Counted from the first letter of the stretch, positions 15,315 through 23,058 are shown. The stretch: 64,000 nucleotides of DNA from Pseudobacter sp051955275 (GCF_051955275.1 NZ_JBQCGW010000181.1:1-64000), one strand, 5' to 3'. The notes: generated from the letters alone by a model not told the origin. Made by a program: numbers and translations.

Positions 15315-17006
15315 TTATCGTCTGCTGTCTGCGTCGTTCATTCTGATCCTTCTACCCTTGTAGTTCTTACCATCTATAGAGCGGATCATCTGTTGCGCTG
15401 CGCGCTTATCGATCTCTATCCAGCTGTTCATTTCTTTCATATCGATCCTTCCGAGCACTTCCTTTTTCAGGTCGCTCATATCCAGGATGAATTGCAAGAA
15501 GCTGGCTTTGTAAAATCCGTCCTTGGTGCCGAGGTTCACAAAGAGGCGTGCATAATCGCCACCTCCGCCGAACTCGCGGCCTCTTGTATCGCGGCGGTTG
15601 CCATTTCTGTCGCCACTACGCTCAAAGCGTCCGCCACGGTCCATTCCTCCACCCATTGTTCTTTCCCTGCGTGCATCCGGGCGAACATTGAGGTCTTCCG
15701 CATTCTCATAATACTTGAGGAAGCGGTCGAACTCCATGGCTGCCACACGTTTCAGGATTTCTTCCTTGCTCATGTCTGCGAACTTCTCTTCCAGCATGGG
15801 TACGTAAGTCTCATAATCACCATGGCTGATATCCGCCTGCAGGAGTTTATCCATGAAATAGTAGAACTGCTTGCGGCAAACATCTTTTCCGCTGGGGATC
15901 TCCAGTTTGTGGAAAGGCGCCTGAACGATGGACTGGATGGTCCTCATTTTGCCGGTTTCCCGTACATGCACGATCGACATACAGATTCCGGTATTACCGG
16001 CGCGTCCTGTACGGCCGCTGCGGTGAGTGTACACTTCCACATCATCCGGTAATTCGTAGTTGATCACATGCGTGATATCTTTTACGTCGATACCCCTTGC
16101 TGCCACATCCGTTGCAATCAAGAGCTGTAAGGTTTTATCACGGAACTCGCCCATAACCTTGTCGCGCTGTTGCTGGGTAAGATCTCCATGCAGCGCATCA
16201 ATATCATATCCTTCGCGTGTCAGTTTTTCGGCGATGTCCTGTGCGTCTGCCTTGGTACGGGTAAAGATGATCCCATAAATACCCGGGTTGAAATCGATCA
16301 GTCTTTTCAGTGCCTGGTACCTGTATTGAGCCGAGGTAACATAGTACTGGTGATCGATGTTCTTGTTGGCGGTGTTCACTTTGCCTACTGTGATCTCAAA
16401 AGGATCTTTCATGTAGCGTTTGCTTACACGTTTGATCTCTGGCGGCATGGTAGCGCTGAACAGCCAGGTAGCTTCCCTGTTAGGGGTGTTCTGCAGGATG
16501 AATTCGATATCATCCTTGAAACCCATGTTCAGCATTTCATCAGCCTCATCCAGCACCACATATTTGATCTCTTCGAGATTGATTGCTTTGCGTTCTATCA
16601 GGTCGATCAGGCGTCCGGGTGTTGCCACCACTATCTGAACGCCTCTTTTCAGTTCCCTGATCTGTTGCCCGATGGATGCTCCGCCGTACACTGCGGCCAC
16701 GAACATCTGGGGCAGGAATTTCTTGAAACCTTCCATTTCAGTCACGATCTGGAGGCACAATTCTCTTGTAGGGCAAACTACCAGCGCCTGGGGGTGTCTC
16801 TGTTTCTCGTCTACGAGGTGCAGTAAAGGCAATCCGAATGCGGCCGTTTTCCCCGTACCGGTTTGCGCCAGGCCCACCAGATCTTTGGTGCCGCTGAGCA
16901 AAACAGGAATCGCTTGTTCCTGAATAGGTGTCGGGTTTTTGTAGCCAAGTGCATCGGTAGCCTGTACCAACCTAGCATCCAAACCCAACGCGTCGAAAGT
17001 CGTCAT
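15315..17006 (-). CDS. DEAD-box ATP-dependent RNA helicase (DeaD/CsdA-like)
   Basis: Unwinds structured RNA, probably in ribosome assembly, mRNA decay or cold adaptation. All core motifs are seen: Q motif (NPTPIQEQAIP), AQTGTGKT, PTRELCLQI, ATPGRLID, DEADEML, SATMPPE, then FTRTKADAQD, TDVAARGID and HRSGRTGRAG. After the core comes a linker of about 60 residues, an Arg/Gly-rich tract (near residue 450) and a DbpA/CsdA-type RNA-binding domain (about 480-563) ending KGRRIRM. It lies inside the aromatic supercluster but has its own TACCTTTG promoter box upstream, so it may be an insertion between two operons rather than a pathway gene. Confidence 0.95.
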   Translation of the reverse strand: MTTFDALGLDARLVQATDALGYKNPTPIQEQAIPVLLSGTKDLVGLAQTGTGKTAAFGLPLLHLVDEKQRHPQALVVCPTRELCLQIVTEMEGFKKFLPQMFVAAVYGGASIGQQIRELKRGVQIVVATPGRLIDLIERKAINLEEIKYVVLDEADEMLNMGFKDDIEFILQNTPNREATWLFSATMPPEIKRVSKRYMKDPFEITVGKVNTANKNIDHQYYVTSAQYRYQALKRLIDFNPGIYGIIFTRTKADAQDIAEKLTREGYDIDALHGDLTQQQRDKVMGEFRDKTLQLLIATDVAARGIDVKDITHVINYELPDDVEVYTHRSGRTGRAGNTGICMSIVHVRETGKMRTIQSIVQAPFHKLEIPSGKDVCRKQFYYFMDKLLQADISHGDYETYVPMLEEKFADMSKEEILKRVAAMEFDRFLKYYENAEDLNVRPDARRERTMGGGMDRGGRFERSGDRNGNRRDTRGREFGGGGDYARLFVNLGTKDGFYKASFLQFILDMSDLKKEVLGRIDMKEMNSWIEIDKRAAQQMIRSIDGKNYKGRRIRMNDADSRR

Positions 17007-17023
17007 AAAGTAAAAAATTTGCG

Positions 17024-17031
17024 CAAAGGTA
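17024..17031 (-). promoter_or_regulatory. -7 box TACCTTTG for the DEAD-box helicase
   Basis: Exact TAnnTTTG match on the minus strand, 17 bases upstream of the helicase ATG, implying a leader of about a dozen bases. No good -33 TTTG is seen. It supports a separate start for the helicase and possibly the downstream aro genes. Confidence 0.5.
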
Positions 17032-17085
17032 CTGCATACGGCGGCGATGGCCTAAATTATCCTTCCAAAGAGCTGAAAAGCAATG

Positions 17086-17292
17086 CTAGCGTAGCAAAAA
17101 CCAGGTAGCAATGCCCAGGCATAAGAGCCCTGCCGTGAGATTCACCCACAGCTTGTAATTTTTCCCCAGTGACAATTCCAGTCTTTCCGACCGGGAAGCG
17201 CCCCAGAATAACCATTTGGACCTTTTGATTGCCAGATACAGGCATACTATGCCGAACAGGCCAAAGAATATCGTATCGAAATTCCAGTTCAT
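17086..17292 (-). CDS. Small membrane protein, unknown function
   Basis: A 68-aa protein with two predicted membrane helices (about residues 7-23, IFFGLFGIVCLYLAIKR, and 50-67, LTAGLLCLGIATWFLLR) separated by a basic/polar loop. I do not recognise a family. The ATG overlaps the tyrA stop by four bases (ATGA), strong evidence for translation in the pheA-aminotransferase-tyrA operon. A longer frame opening at 17347 would run back into tyrA and is not favoured. Confidence 0.7.
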   Translation of the reverse strand: MNWNFDTIFFGLFGIVCLYLAIKRSKWLFWGASRSERLELSLGKNYKLWVNLTAGLLCLGIATWFLLR

Positions 17293-18137
17293 TTAATGAT
17301 CCTCCTGATTTTGTTTGCCTGCTCAATGAGTTCCTGCAGGTACTCAAAGTTCTCCTTTTCCAGGCAGGCTTTGAACTTTCTCAGCTGGCTGATATGCTCG
17401 TTCAGCACATCCAGTACATGCTCCTTATTCTGCATAAAGATGGGCACCCACATGGCCGGGTTGCTCTTGGCCAGCCTCACGGTGCTTTCAAAACCACCAC
17501 CGGCCAGTTCAAAGATGGCATCCTCTTCCCGCTCCTTCTCCAGCACCGTATTGGCCAGGGCAAAGGAGGTGATATGGGAGATATGGCTTACGTAGGCCGC
17601 GTGCATATCATGGCTGTTGGCATCCATATAGCTCAGGCGCATGCCCAGCTGACGGTATACGTTCTCGATAATGTCCACTATAACGGGATCACTTTTCTCT
17701 TTTTCGCAGATCACGCAGGTCCTGCCGGTGAAGGCGTCCTGCACGGCCGCTTCAGGTCCGCTGTACTCGGTACCCCACATCGGATGTGTGGCAACAAAAC
17801 GGTGACGCATGGGGTGGCCGGCCAGGGACTCGCAGAGTACTGACTTGGTGGATCCTGCATCCACCACAATCTGTTTGTCCGTAACCAGATCCATGATCTG
17901 TTTCATCACCGGGATGGTGGTATCAACGGGGATGGCCACATAAATGAGGTCACTGTTGCGGACGGCATCTTCGAGGCTCATGGCTTCGTCTATCAATCCC
18001 AGCTCAAGGGCTTTGTCGGAGCTGGATTTTGTGCGGCTTACGCCGATCACTTTTTTGGTAAGGCCCAGGTTCTTCAGCGCCAGGCTGAAAGAACCGCCGA
18101 TAAGGCCCACCCCTACTATGGTAACTGCATTGAACAT
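17289..18137 (-). CDS. tyrA: Prephenate dehydrogenase
   Basis: Oxidatively decarboxylates prephenate to 4-hydroxyphenylpyruvate for tyrosine synthesis. The 282-aa protein opens with a Rossmann NAD-binding motif (TIVGVGLIGGSFSLALKNLGL) and has DLIYVAIPVDTT, VVDAGSTKSVLCESL, the FVATHPMWGTEYSGPEAA segment and a helical dimerisation domain with HDMHAAYVSHISH. There is no ACT or chorismate mutase domain; the mutase is fused to DAHP synthase. It starts one base after the aminotransferase stop and overlaps the 68-aa gene by four bases. Confidence 0.94.
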   Translation of the reverse strand: MFNAVTIVGVGLIGGSFSLALKNLGLTKKVIGVSRTKSSSDKALELGLIDEAMSLEDAVRNSDLIYVAIPVDTTIPVMKQIMDLVTDKQIVVDAGSTKSVLCESLAGHPMRHRFVATHPMWGTEYSGPEAAVQDAFTGRTCVICEKEKSDPVIVDIIENVYRQLGMRLSYMDANSHDMHAAYVSHISHITSFALANTVLEKEREEDAIFELAGGGFESTVRLAKSNPAMWVPIFMQNKEHVLDVLNEHISQLRKFKACLEKENFEYLQELIEQANKIRRIIK

Positions 18138-18138
18138 G

Positions 18139-19338
18139 CTATACGGTAACTTTTGCGGTTGATAAAAAATGCTGTACGCGTTGAATGCTTTCCTTCAGTT
18201 TCTCTTCGCTGCTGCAGAGGCTAACGCGCACGTAAGGGTTGCCGGCATTGCCGAAGATGCCTCCGGGCGTGATGAATACATTGGCATTGTACAATACTTC
18301 ATCACTGAGGGCAAATCCATCTTTGTATCCTGCAGGGATCTTTGCCCATACGAACATGCCTGCCTGGCTCTCATCATACACACAATTGAGCAGGGTGAGC
18401 AGTTCAAATACTTTGGTTCTCCGGGCACGGTATACATCGTTCACCTGTTTATACCATTCTCCCGGAAGGCCCAGCGCTGTTGCGGCCGCCAGTTGCAGGG
18501 GCAGGAACATACCACTGTCCATATTGCTCTTGAAGCGCAGCACTTCGTCTATGCGATCTTTGGCGCCGCAGAGCGTGCCCACCCGCCAGCCGGCCATGTT
18601 CTGGCTCTTGCTGAGACTGTTGAGCTCCACCACCACATCCTTTGCGCCTTCCACACTGAGCAGGCTCATGGGAGCATCGTTGAGGATGAAGCTGTATGGG
18701 TTATCGTGACAGATAAGAATATTATGTTGTTTGCCGAAAGCCACCAGTTTTTGGAAGAGGGCTTCTTCAGGCAGCTTACCGGTAGGCATCTGCGGATAGT
18801 TCACCCACATCAGTTTTACCACTCCCTCACCCTGTTGATTAAGCGCAGTTACCTGCCGCCCCAGTTCTTCCAGGTCGGGGAACCAGTTATTGGCTTCCGT
18901 AAGCTCGTAGGGAACGGTGGTTCCGCCTGCCAGTTTCACGGCGCTGCTGTAGGTAGGATAACCGGGATTGGGGATGAGCGCCATATCGCCTGCATTCAGG
19001 TAGGTCATACAGATATGCATGATGCCCTCCTTGCTGCCGATCAGCGGCAGGATCTCCGTATCAGGATTAAGCGGCACATTGTACCATTTTGCATACCAGT
19101 CAGCCACCGCTTTTCGCAGTACGGGTGATCCCTTGTACGACTGGTAGGCATGCACGTTAGGTTTTGCACTTTCTTCCTGCAGGGTTTTGATCACATCAGG
19201 ATGTGGTGGAAGATCGGGAGATCCGATACCGAGGTTGATGATCTGTTTGCCCTGCTGGTTGAGGCCATCGATCTCTCTCAGTTTCTGGGAGAAATAATAT
19301 TCACCGATTCCTTCTAATCTTCTGGATGTAGTTATCAT
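18139..19338 (-). CDS. Class I/II PLP aminotransferase, probably for aromatic amino acids
   Basis: A 399-aa fold-type I aminotransferase. The N-terminal INLGIGSPDLPPHP, the PLP-phosphate region GSKEGIMH, NPGYPTY, the Asn/Tyr pocket (CHDNPYSF) and the Schiff-base Lys in NSLSKSQNMAGWRVG are visible, with the substrate-binding Arg near the C-terminus (YVRVSLC). The sequence resembles the LL-diaminopimelate/aspartate aminotransferase branch. Sitting between pheA and tyrA with a 4-base overlap to pheA, it most likely makes Phe and Tyr from their keto acids; substrate is inferred from context. Confidence 0.88.
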   Translation of the reverse strand: MITTSRRLEGIGEYYFSQKLREIDGLNQQGKQIINLGIGSPDLPPHPDVIKTLQEESAKPNVHAYQSYKGSPVLRKAVADWYAKWYNVPLNPDTEILPLIGSKEGIMHICMTYLNAGDMALIPNPGYPTYSSAVKLAGGTTVPYELTEANNWFPDLEELGRQVTALNQQGEGVVKLMWVNYPQMPTGKLPEEALFQKLVAFGKQHNILICHDNPYSFILNDAPMSLLSVEGAKDVVVELNSLSKSQNMAGWRVGTLCGAKDRIDEVLRFKSNMDSGMFLPLQLAAATALGLPGEWYKQVNDVYRARRTKVFELLTLLNCVYDESQAGMFVWAKIPAGYKDGFALSDEVLYNANVFITPGGIFGNAGNPYVRVSLCSSEEKLKESIQRVQHFLSTAKVTV

Positions 19339-20168
19339 ACAATCGCTTTGCCTTTTTTGTAAACACCGTATACTTTGAGCTCAGTGGTAATGGGTTTGAT
19401 CTGGCTGATCACTTCTTCGAACTGCTGCATGGAATCGAATTCCATATCGGCGTGGAAGCTGTACTGCCAGTCGCTTCCCGGGATGGGGAAACTCTGCAGT
19501 TTGCTGAGGTTGATGCCGCCGTTTGCTATGAGGGTGAGCACGCGGGCGAGGCTGCCTCTGGAGTGATCTGTATTGAAATTGACGGATGCCTTATTGGCAT
19601 CTGCCACTACTTCGGCTATATCTTCCCGTTGGATGATGAGGAAACGGGTGTAATTGCTTTTCATGGTGTGGATATTGGGCGCAATCACATCCAGTTCAAA
19701 GAGATCGGCCGCCAGTTTGCTGGCGATGGCCGCAATATGCTTGCTTTTGTGCTGGTGCAGCTTTTTGGCGCTGAGTGCTGTGTCTTCGGTCTCTACCAGC
19801 TTCCAGTCGTATTTATCCAGGTATTCCAGGCATTGCTGAATGGCCATATGATGGCTGTGCACTTCGCGGATATCTTCGAGCTGCACACCGGGATTGACCA
19901 GTAACTGTTGTTTGATGGGGAGGTAGATCTCTCCTGTGATGCGGAGATTGCTTTTCTGCAGGAGGCTGTAGTTGGGAAGGATGCTGCCGGCGATGGAGTT
20001 TTCGATGGCCATCACACCGCCATCGGACTCTTTTTTGTTGCCTGCGATCTTCACTACCTCGCGGAAAGTGGCGCAGGGTATCACTTCCACATCTTTGCTG
20101 AAGTACTGCTGTGCAGCTACCTGGTGAAAACTTCCTTCGTATCCTTGTATCGAGACTTTTGTTGACAT
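19335..20168 (-). CDS. pheA: Prephenate dehydratase
   Basis: Converts prephenate to phenylpyruvate for phenylalanine synthesis. From ATG 20168 the 277-aa protein begins MSTKVSIQGYEGSFHQVAAQQYF, the usual dehydratase start, with GVMAIENSIAGSI, SHHMAIQQC and the catalytic T-R-F in SNYTRFLII; a C-terminal ACT domain (about 190-270, DHSRGSLARVLTLIANGGINL) should bind Phe for feedback inhibition. An in-frame start at 20201 would lie within the leader terminator, so 20168 is chosen. It is the first structural gene after the Phe/Tyr leader peptide and attenuator. Confidence 0.95.
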   Translation of the reverse strand: MSTKVSIQGYEGSFHQVAAQQYFSKDVEVIPCATFREVVKIAGNKKESDGGVMAIENSIAGSILPNYSLLQKSNLRITGEIYLPIKQQLLVNPGVQLEDIREVHSHHMAIQQCLEYLDKYDWKLVETEDTALSAKKLHQHKSKHIAAIASKLAADLFELDVIAPNIHTMKSNYTRFLIIQREDIAEVVADANKASVNFNTDHSRGSLARVLTLIANGGINLSKLQSFPIPGSDWQYSFHADMEFDSMQQFEEVISQIKPITTELKVYGVYKKGKAIV

Positions 20169-20191
20169 ATTGAACTGATCTGTAACGATTA

Positions 20192-20226
20192 GTAAAAACA
20201 AAAGTCCCGGCTGTAGGCCGGGACTT
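20192..20226 (-). terminator. Attenuator terminator in the pheA leader
   Basis: On the minus strand AAGTCCCGGC (20226-20217) pairs with GCCGGGACTT (20211-20202) over a five-base loop, followed by TTGTTTTTAC. It lies about 25 bases upstream of the pheA ATG and after the stop of the leader ORF. Its 5' arm is also part of a competing antiterminator helix (20216-20280). Confidence 0.88.
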
Positions 20227-20280
20227 CTTATGTTGATTTTTTTATCTCTTAGTTTGTTTTCAACAAAAGCATTCCCGGCC
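20216..20280 (-). promoter_or_regulatory. Antiterminator helix of the pheA attenuator
   Basis: The segment 20280-20261 (minus strand, beginning GGCCGGGAATGC) can pair with 20235-20216 (ending AGTCCCGGCC) at 17 of 20 positions, including an uninterrupted eight-pair GGCCGGGA/TCCCGGCC core. Formation uses up the 5' arm of the terminator, so the two structures exclude each other. The first arm overlaps leader codons 20-26 (Arg-Pro-Gly onward), and the leader stop codon lies in the loop. Confidence 0.82.
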
Positions 20281-20338
20281 TCGTACTAAAATAGTAAAAG
20301 CTAAAATAAAAGAAACCGTATGCCTTGTTGATGTTCAT
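20249..20338 (-). CDS. Phe/Tyr-rich leader peptide of the pheA operon
   Basis: A 29-codon ORF, ATG at 20338 to TAA ending at 20249. Residues 7-17 read YGFFYFSFYYF: five Phe and four Tyr in eleven codons, followed by S-T-R-P-G. This is the layout of a classic attenuation leader. A ribosome stalled on uncharged Phe or Tyr tRNA in this run would leave the downstream GGCCGGGA segment free to form the antiterminator; a ribosome reaching the stop would mask it and permit the terminator. The promoter box TACTTTTG ends six bases before the ATG, so the message may be nearly leaderless. It is too short for ordinary gene finders. Confidence 0.85.
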   Translation of the reverse strand: MNINKAYGFFYFSFYYFSTRPGMLLLKTN

Positions 20339-20343
20339 TGAAT

Positions 20344-20373
20344 CAAAAGTAGTCACAAAAGCTGAAACGCAAA
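20344..20373 (-). promoter_or_regulatory. Promoter of the pheA operon (TTTG, 18 bp, TACTTTTG)
   Basis: Minus-strand TTTG at 20373-20370, an 18-base spacer and TACTTTTG at 20351-20344 match the Bacteroidota housekeeping promoter form. The expected start point lies at or just before the leader ATG at 20338. Confidence 0.7.
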
Positions 20374-20408
20374 ATAATTTTTTGAGAATCTGTAAAATTA
20401 ATGGAAAA

Positions 20409-20468
20409 CGAATGTTAGTTGGAGAATGCGAATGTTAGTTGGAGAGTGCGAATATTTGTCGGAGTGTG
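20409..20468. repeat. Three 20-bp tandem repeats upstream of the pheA promoter
   Basis: Units of the form CGAATGTTAGTTGGAGAATG repeat three times with one to five changes, starting at about 20409. They run directly into the REP-like repeat at 20464 and lie about 35 bases upstream of the pheA -33 box. Confidence 0.85.
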
Positions 20469-20553
20469 CCCGGTCGCTCTCGTCCCCGCGAGTGACTTAT
20501 ATTCTGTCGCCTCCGGCGACACGGTGTTCGCCAGAGGCGAGCTACTGGGCACA
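20464..20553. repeat. REP-like palindromic repeat, copy B
   Basis: Terminal inverted repeat GTGTGCCCGGT (20464-20474) against the complement of ACTGGGCACAC (20543-20553). Contains the shared core GTCCCCGCGAGTGA and TCGCCTCCGGCGA. The minus strand of the right end reads GTAG then the hairpin CTCGCCTCTGGCGA. It ends 25 bases after the stop of the 187-aa gene. Confidence 0.82.
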
Positions 20554-20578
20554 CCATATTATTGCTGCAACAAATTCC

Positions 20579-21142
20579 TTATTCAAGGCGCTTCTGCATC
20601 TGTTCATCAATTTTTTTGAAGAGGTGGAATGGCTTGTAAGTTCGCCAGTTGTTCAGTTCCATCAGTTCAAAGTAGCGGTGTAGTTTGGCGCGTTTGAAAT
20701 CATACTGCGTTTGTTCGGGCATGTTAAGGATCACTACCCAGCCGTTCTCATCGGTCACTTCATCGAACCATTCTTCATAGTATTCTTTATCCGAGCTGTG
20801 GAAATTGAGTACGTTCTCTGCAATGAGGATGAACTTATTGATTCCTTCGTAAATAAAGGGGTCGGCCACTTCGCGTTTGAGCTCCATGATATCGTTCTCG
20901 ATCGCATCGTTCCATTCTCCTATCAGCTCAATCACGGCATAATGTTCTTCATAATCCGCGATCAGTACTTTGAGGTACATGGTGCGGCTGCCGAAATCAT
21001 CCCATTGGGGATGGATATAATAATTGTAAATGGTTTGAGTGAATTCAAACTCGCTGTATACGCGCCCGTAGAACGGAGACCGTTCATCCTGCTCACTTGT
21101 ATAGATGTGACGCCAATTGTAAAATGGTTCTATATCATGCAT
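20579..21142 (-). CDS. Conserved-looking hypothetical protein, 187 aa
   Basis: An acidic, aromatic-rich soluble protein of unknown function, without signal peptide or membrane helix. Its sequence style (MHDIEPFYNWRHIYTSEQDE, PQWDDFGSRTMYLKVLIADYEEHYAVIELIGEW and FHSSDKEYYEEWFDEV, in pieces) looks like a well-folded mixed alpha/beta domain and I recall similar uncharacterised proteins in Bacteroidota, but I cannot name a function. It follows murQ by about 60 bases on the same strand and may be the last gene of the murQ operon. A REP-like repeat lies just after its stop. Confidence 0.75.
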   Translation of the reverse strand: MHDIEPFYNWRHIYTSEQDERSPFYGRVYSEFEFTQTIYNYYIHPQWDDFGSRTMYLKVLIADYEEHYAVIELIGEWNDAIENDIMELKREVADPFIYEGINKFILIAENVLNFHSSDKEYYEEWFDEVTDENGWVVILNMPEQTQYDFKRAKLHRYFELMELNNWRTYKPFHLFKKIDEQMQKRLE

Positions 21143-21202
21143 AACTATTTACAATTTACGTTCAACGGGTGGCCCTTTCCAAATATTTTTTTGTGAAAAT
21201 AA

Positions 21203-22018
21203 TCAGAGGGAATCCACTGCGGCTTTCACGCTGCCGTATTTCAACAGCAATTGTTTTGCCTTCTCGTAATCAGTGATGCCTGATTTTTCCATCAGCATTT
21301 TAGTGCCGCGGTCAACCAGTTTTGCGTTGGTAAGCTGCATGTTAACCATCTTATTATCTTCTACCCGTCCTATCTGTATCATCACGGAAGTGGAGATCAT
21401 ATTCAACACCAGCTTTTGTGCAGTGCCGCTTTTCATACGCGTGCTGCCTGTTACAAATTCCGGACCTACCACTACTTCAATGGGGAATTCCGCAGCGGCG
21501 GCAAGCGGGGTACCCTGGTTATTGGTGATGCAACCGGTAACGATTCCACGCTGACGGGCTTCCTTTATAGCGCCGATCACATAGGGTGTAGTGCCGCTGG
21601 CAGCGATGCCCACCACTACGTCATTGTCGTTTATCTGATGCTTTTCAAGATCCAGCCAACCCTGCTCCCAGCTGTCTTCCGCATGCTCGATGGGCTTCTG
21701 GATGGCCTCCTGGCCGCCGGCAATGATGCCGATCACCAATCCTTGGGGAAGACCGTAAGTAGGCGGTATCTCACTGGCATCCAGCACACCCAGGCGGCCG
21801 CTGGTGCCTGCCCCGATATAAAAAAGCCGGCCTCCGGCCAGCATTTTATCGCTGATAATAGTAACAAGCTGTTCTATCTGGGGGATGGCCTTTGCCACCA
21901 CCAGGGGCACCTGCTGATCTTCAGCATTGATATTGGTGAGCAACTCACGGATGCTCATCTTCTCCAGGTGCCTGTAGGAGCTGGCTTGCTCCGTGACCTT
22001 ATTGAAAGCCGCTGACAT
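21203..22018 (-). CDS. murQ: N-acetylmuramic acid 6-phosphate etherase
   Basis: Cleaves the lactyl ether of MurNAc 6-phosphate to give GlcNAc 6-phosphate and D-lactate during peptidoglycan recycling in the cytosol. The 271-aa protein is a SIS-domain enzyme with FYIGAGTSGRLGVLDASEIPPTYG, GIAASGTTPYVIGA and VVGPEFVTGSTRMKSGTAQKLVLNM, all characteristic of MurQ. It follows the sugar-kinase-like gene by 44 bases on the same strand, giving a kinase/etherase recycling pair. Confidence 0.95.
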   Translation of the reverse strand: MSAAFNKVTEQASSYRHLEKMSIRELLTNINAEDQQVPLVVAKAIPQIEQLVTIISDKMLAGGRLFYIGAGTSGRLGVLDASEIPPTYGLPQGLVIGIIAGGQEAIQKPIEHAEDSWEQGWLDLEKHQINDNDVVVGIAASGTTPYVIGAIKEARQRGIVTGCITNNQGTPLAAAAEFPIEVVVGPEFVTGSTRMKSGTAQKLVLNMISTSVMIQIGRVEDNKMVNMQLTNAKLVDRGTKMLMEKSGITDYEKAKQLLLKYGSVKAAVDSL

Positions 22019-22062
22019 GATTCAAGATTTCTTTATTAAGAACGGGGCCGGCGGGGTAAAAA

Positions 22063-22917
22063 TTATCCGATATGATATTTGATCAGACCTCCCATCGGGG
22101 TTTTCAACACCTTGCCGAGCTCGAATTCGTAAGCATGACAAAGGTCGGCCAAAACCTCCTTGAAAGCAAAACCCACACTGCCTACAAAGTGGATCGGCAT
22201 TTTCCAGCTTTCATTCAGTTTGCAGAGATGGGTAAAAAAGAAATCGTTCAGACCGTCTTCGATGATATTCTCGATCATGTAGTGTTCCCGGTTCTCAGAC
22301 AAAAAGAGTGCGAAAGAAGCCAGGTACCTGTTGGGGAAAGGCTTCTTGTATACATTATCGAGTATTTCGGAGGCGGAAGTATTATATTTCTGATCGAAGC
22401 GGTAACGGAGCTCTTCATCGAATGTGCCGTACAGGTAGTACTGGATCACTTTCTTGCCCAGGTAGGCGCCGCTGCCTTCGTCACCCAGGGCATAACCCAG
22501 TCCCGGGCTTATTTTCACGATGCTTTTTCCGTTGTAGTAGCAGGTATTGCTGCCGGTTCCCAGGATACAGGCTATGCCTTTCTCATCCCCGCAGGAGGCA
22601 CGGGCAATGCCCATCAGGTCATGTGTTACCTCAATCGGCTTCACCCCCTTGAAAACGCGGCCGAGGGCTGTTTTTACACTCTTCACATTGGCAGGGTTGC
22701 TGCATCCGGTGCCATAATAGTAGATGGCCGTAATGGATTCCAGGTCGGCCTTTTTCAGGCCAGGCAATAATTCTTTCCTGATCACCTCTTCAATCTGATC
22801 GGTATTCAGGAAATAAGGGCTGATACCCTGTGTAAATACCGTTTTGGTCTTTTTGCCTTTGCCAGCCAGCGCCCATTCCGCCTTTGTTGATCCACTATCT
22901 GCTATCAGTATTGCCAT
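22063..22917 (-). CDS. BadF/BadG-type ATPase, N-acetylglucosamine kinase-like
   Basis: ASKHA-fold sugar kinase, likely phosphorylating an amino sugar released from peptidoglycan. The 284-aa protein has the N-terminal phosphate-binding DSGSTKAEWAL, a YYYGTGC segment, CILGTGSNTCYY and LGDEGSGAYLGKK (adenosine and phosphate motifs) and FVGSVGFAFKE near the C-terminus. It precedes murQ by 44 bases. Whether the substrate is GlcNAc, MurNAc or glucosamine cannot be told from sequence; the partner suggests cell-wall sugars. Confidence 0.85.
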   Translation of the reverse strand: MAILIADSGSTKAEWALAGKGKKTKTVFTQGISPYFLNTDQIEEVIRKELLPGLKKADLESITAIYYYGTGCSNPANVKSVKTALGRVFKGVKPIEVTHDLMGIARASCGDEKGIACILGTGSNTCYYNGKSIVKISPGLGYALGDEGSGAYLGKKVIQYYLYGTFDEELRYRFDQKYNTSASEILDNVYKKPFPNRYLASFALFLSENREHYMIENIIEDGLNDFFFTHLCKLNESWKMPIHFVGSVGFAFKEVLADLCHAYEFELGKVLKTPMGGLIKYHIG

Positions 22918-23058
22918 AAAACTTCATTTAAATCATTAGCCCGGAGATAACACTCCTACTATTTAACAACCGTTCAACGAAGGTAAAGCGTGGAATTGAG
23001 AATTAATTATGAACTTCGCCCCGAAATTTGAGAAATTTAATATTTAAGTGACCCTTGC

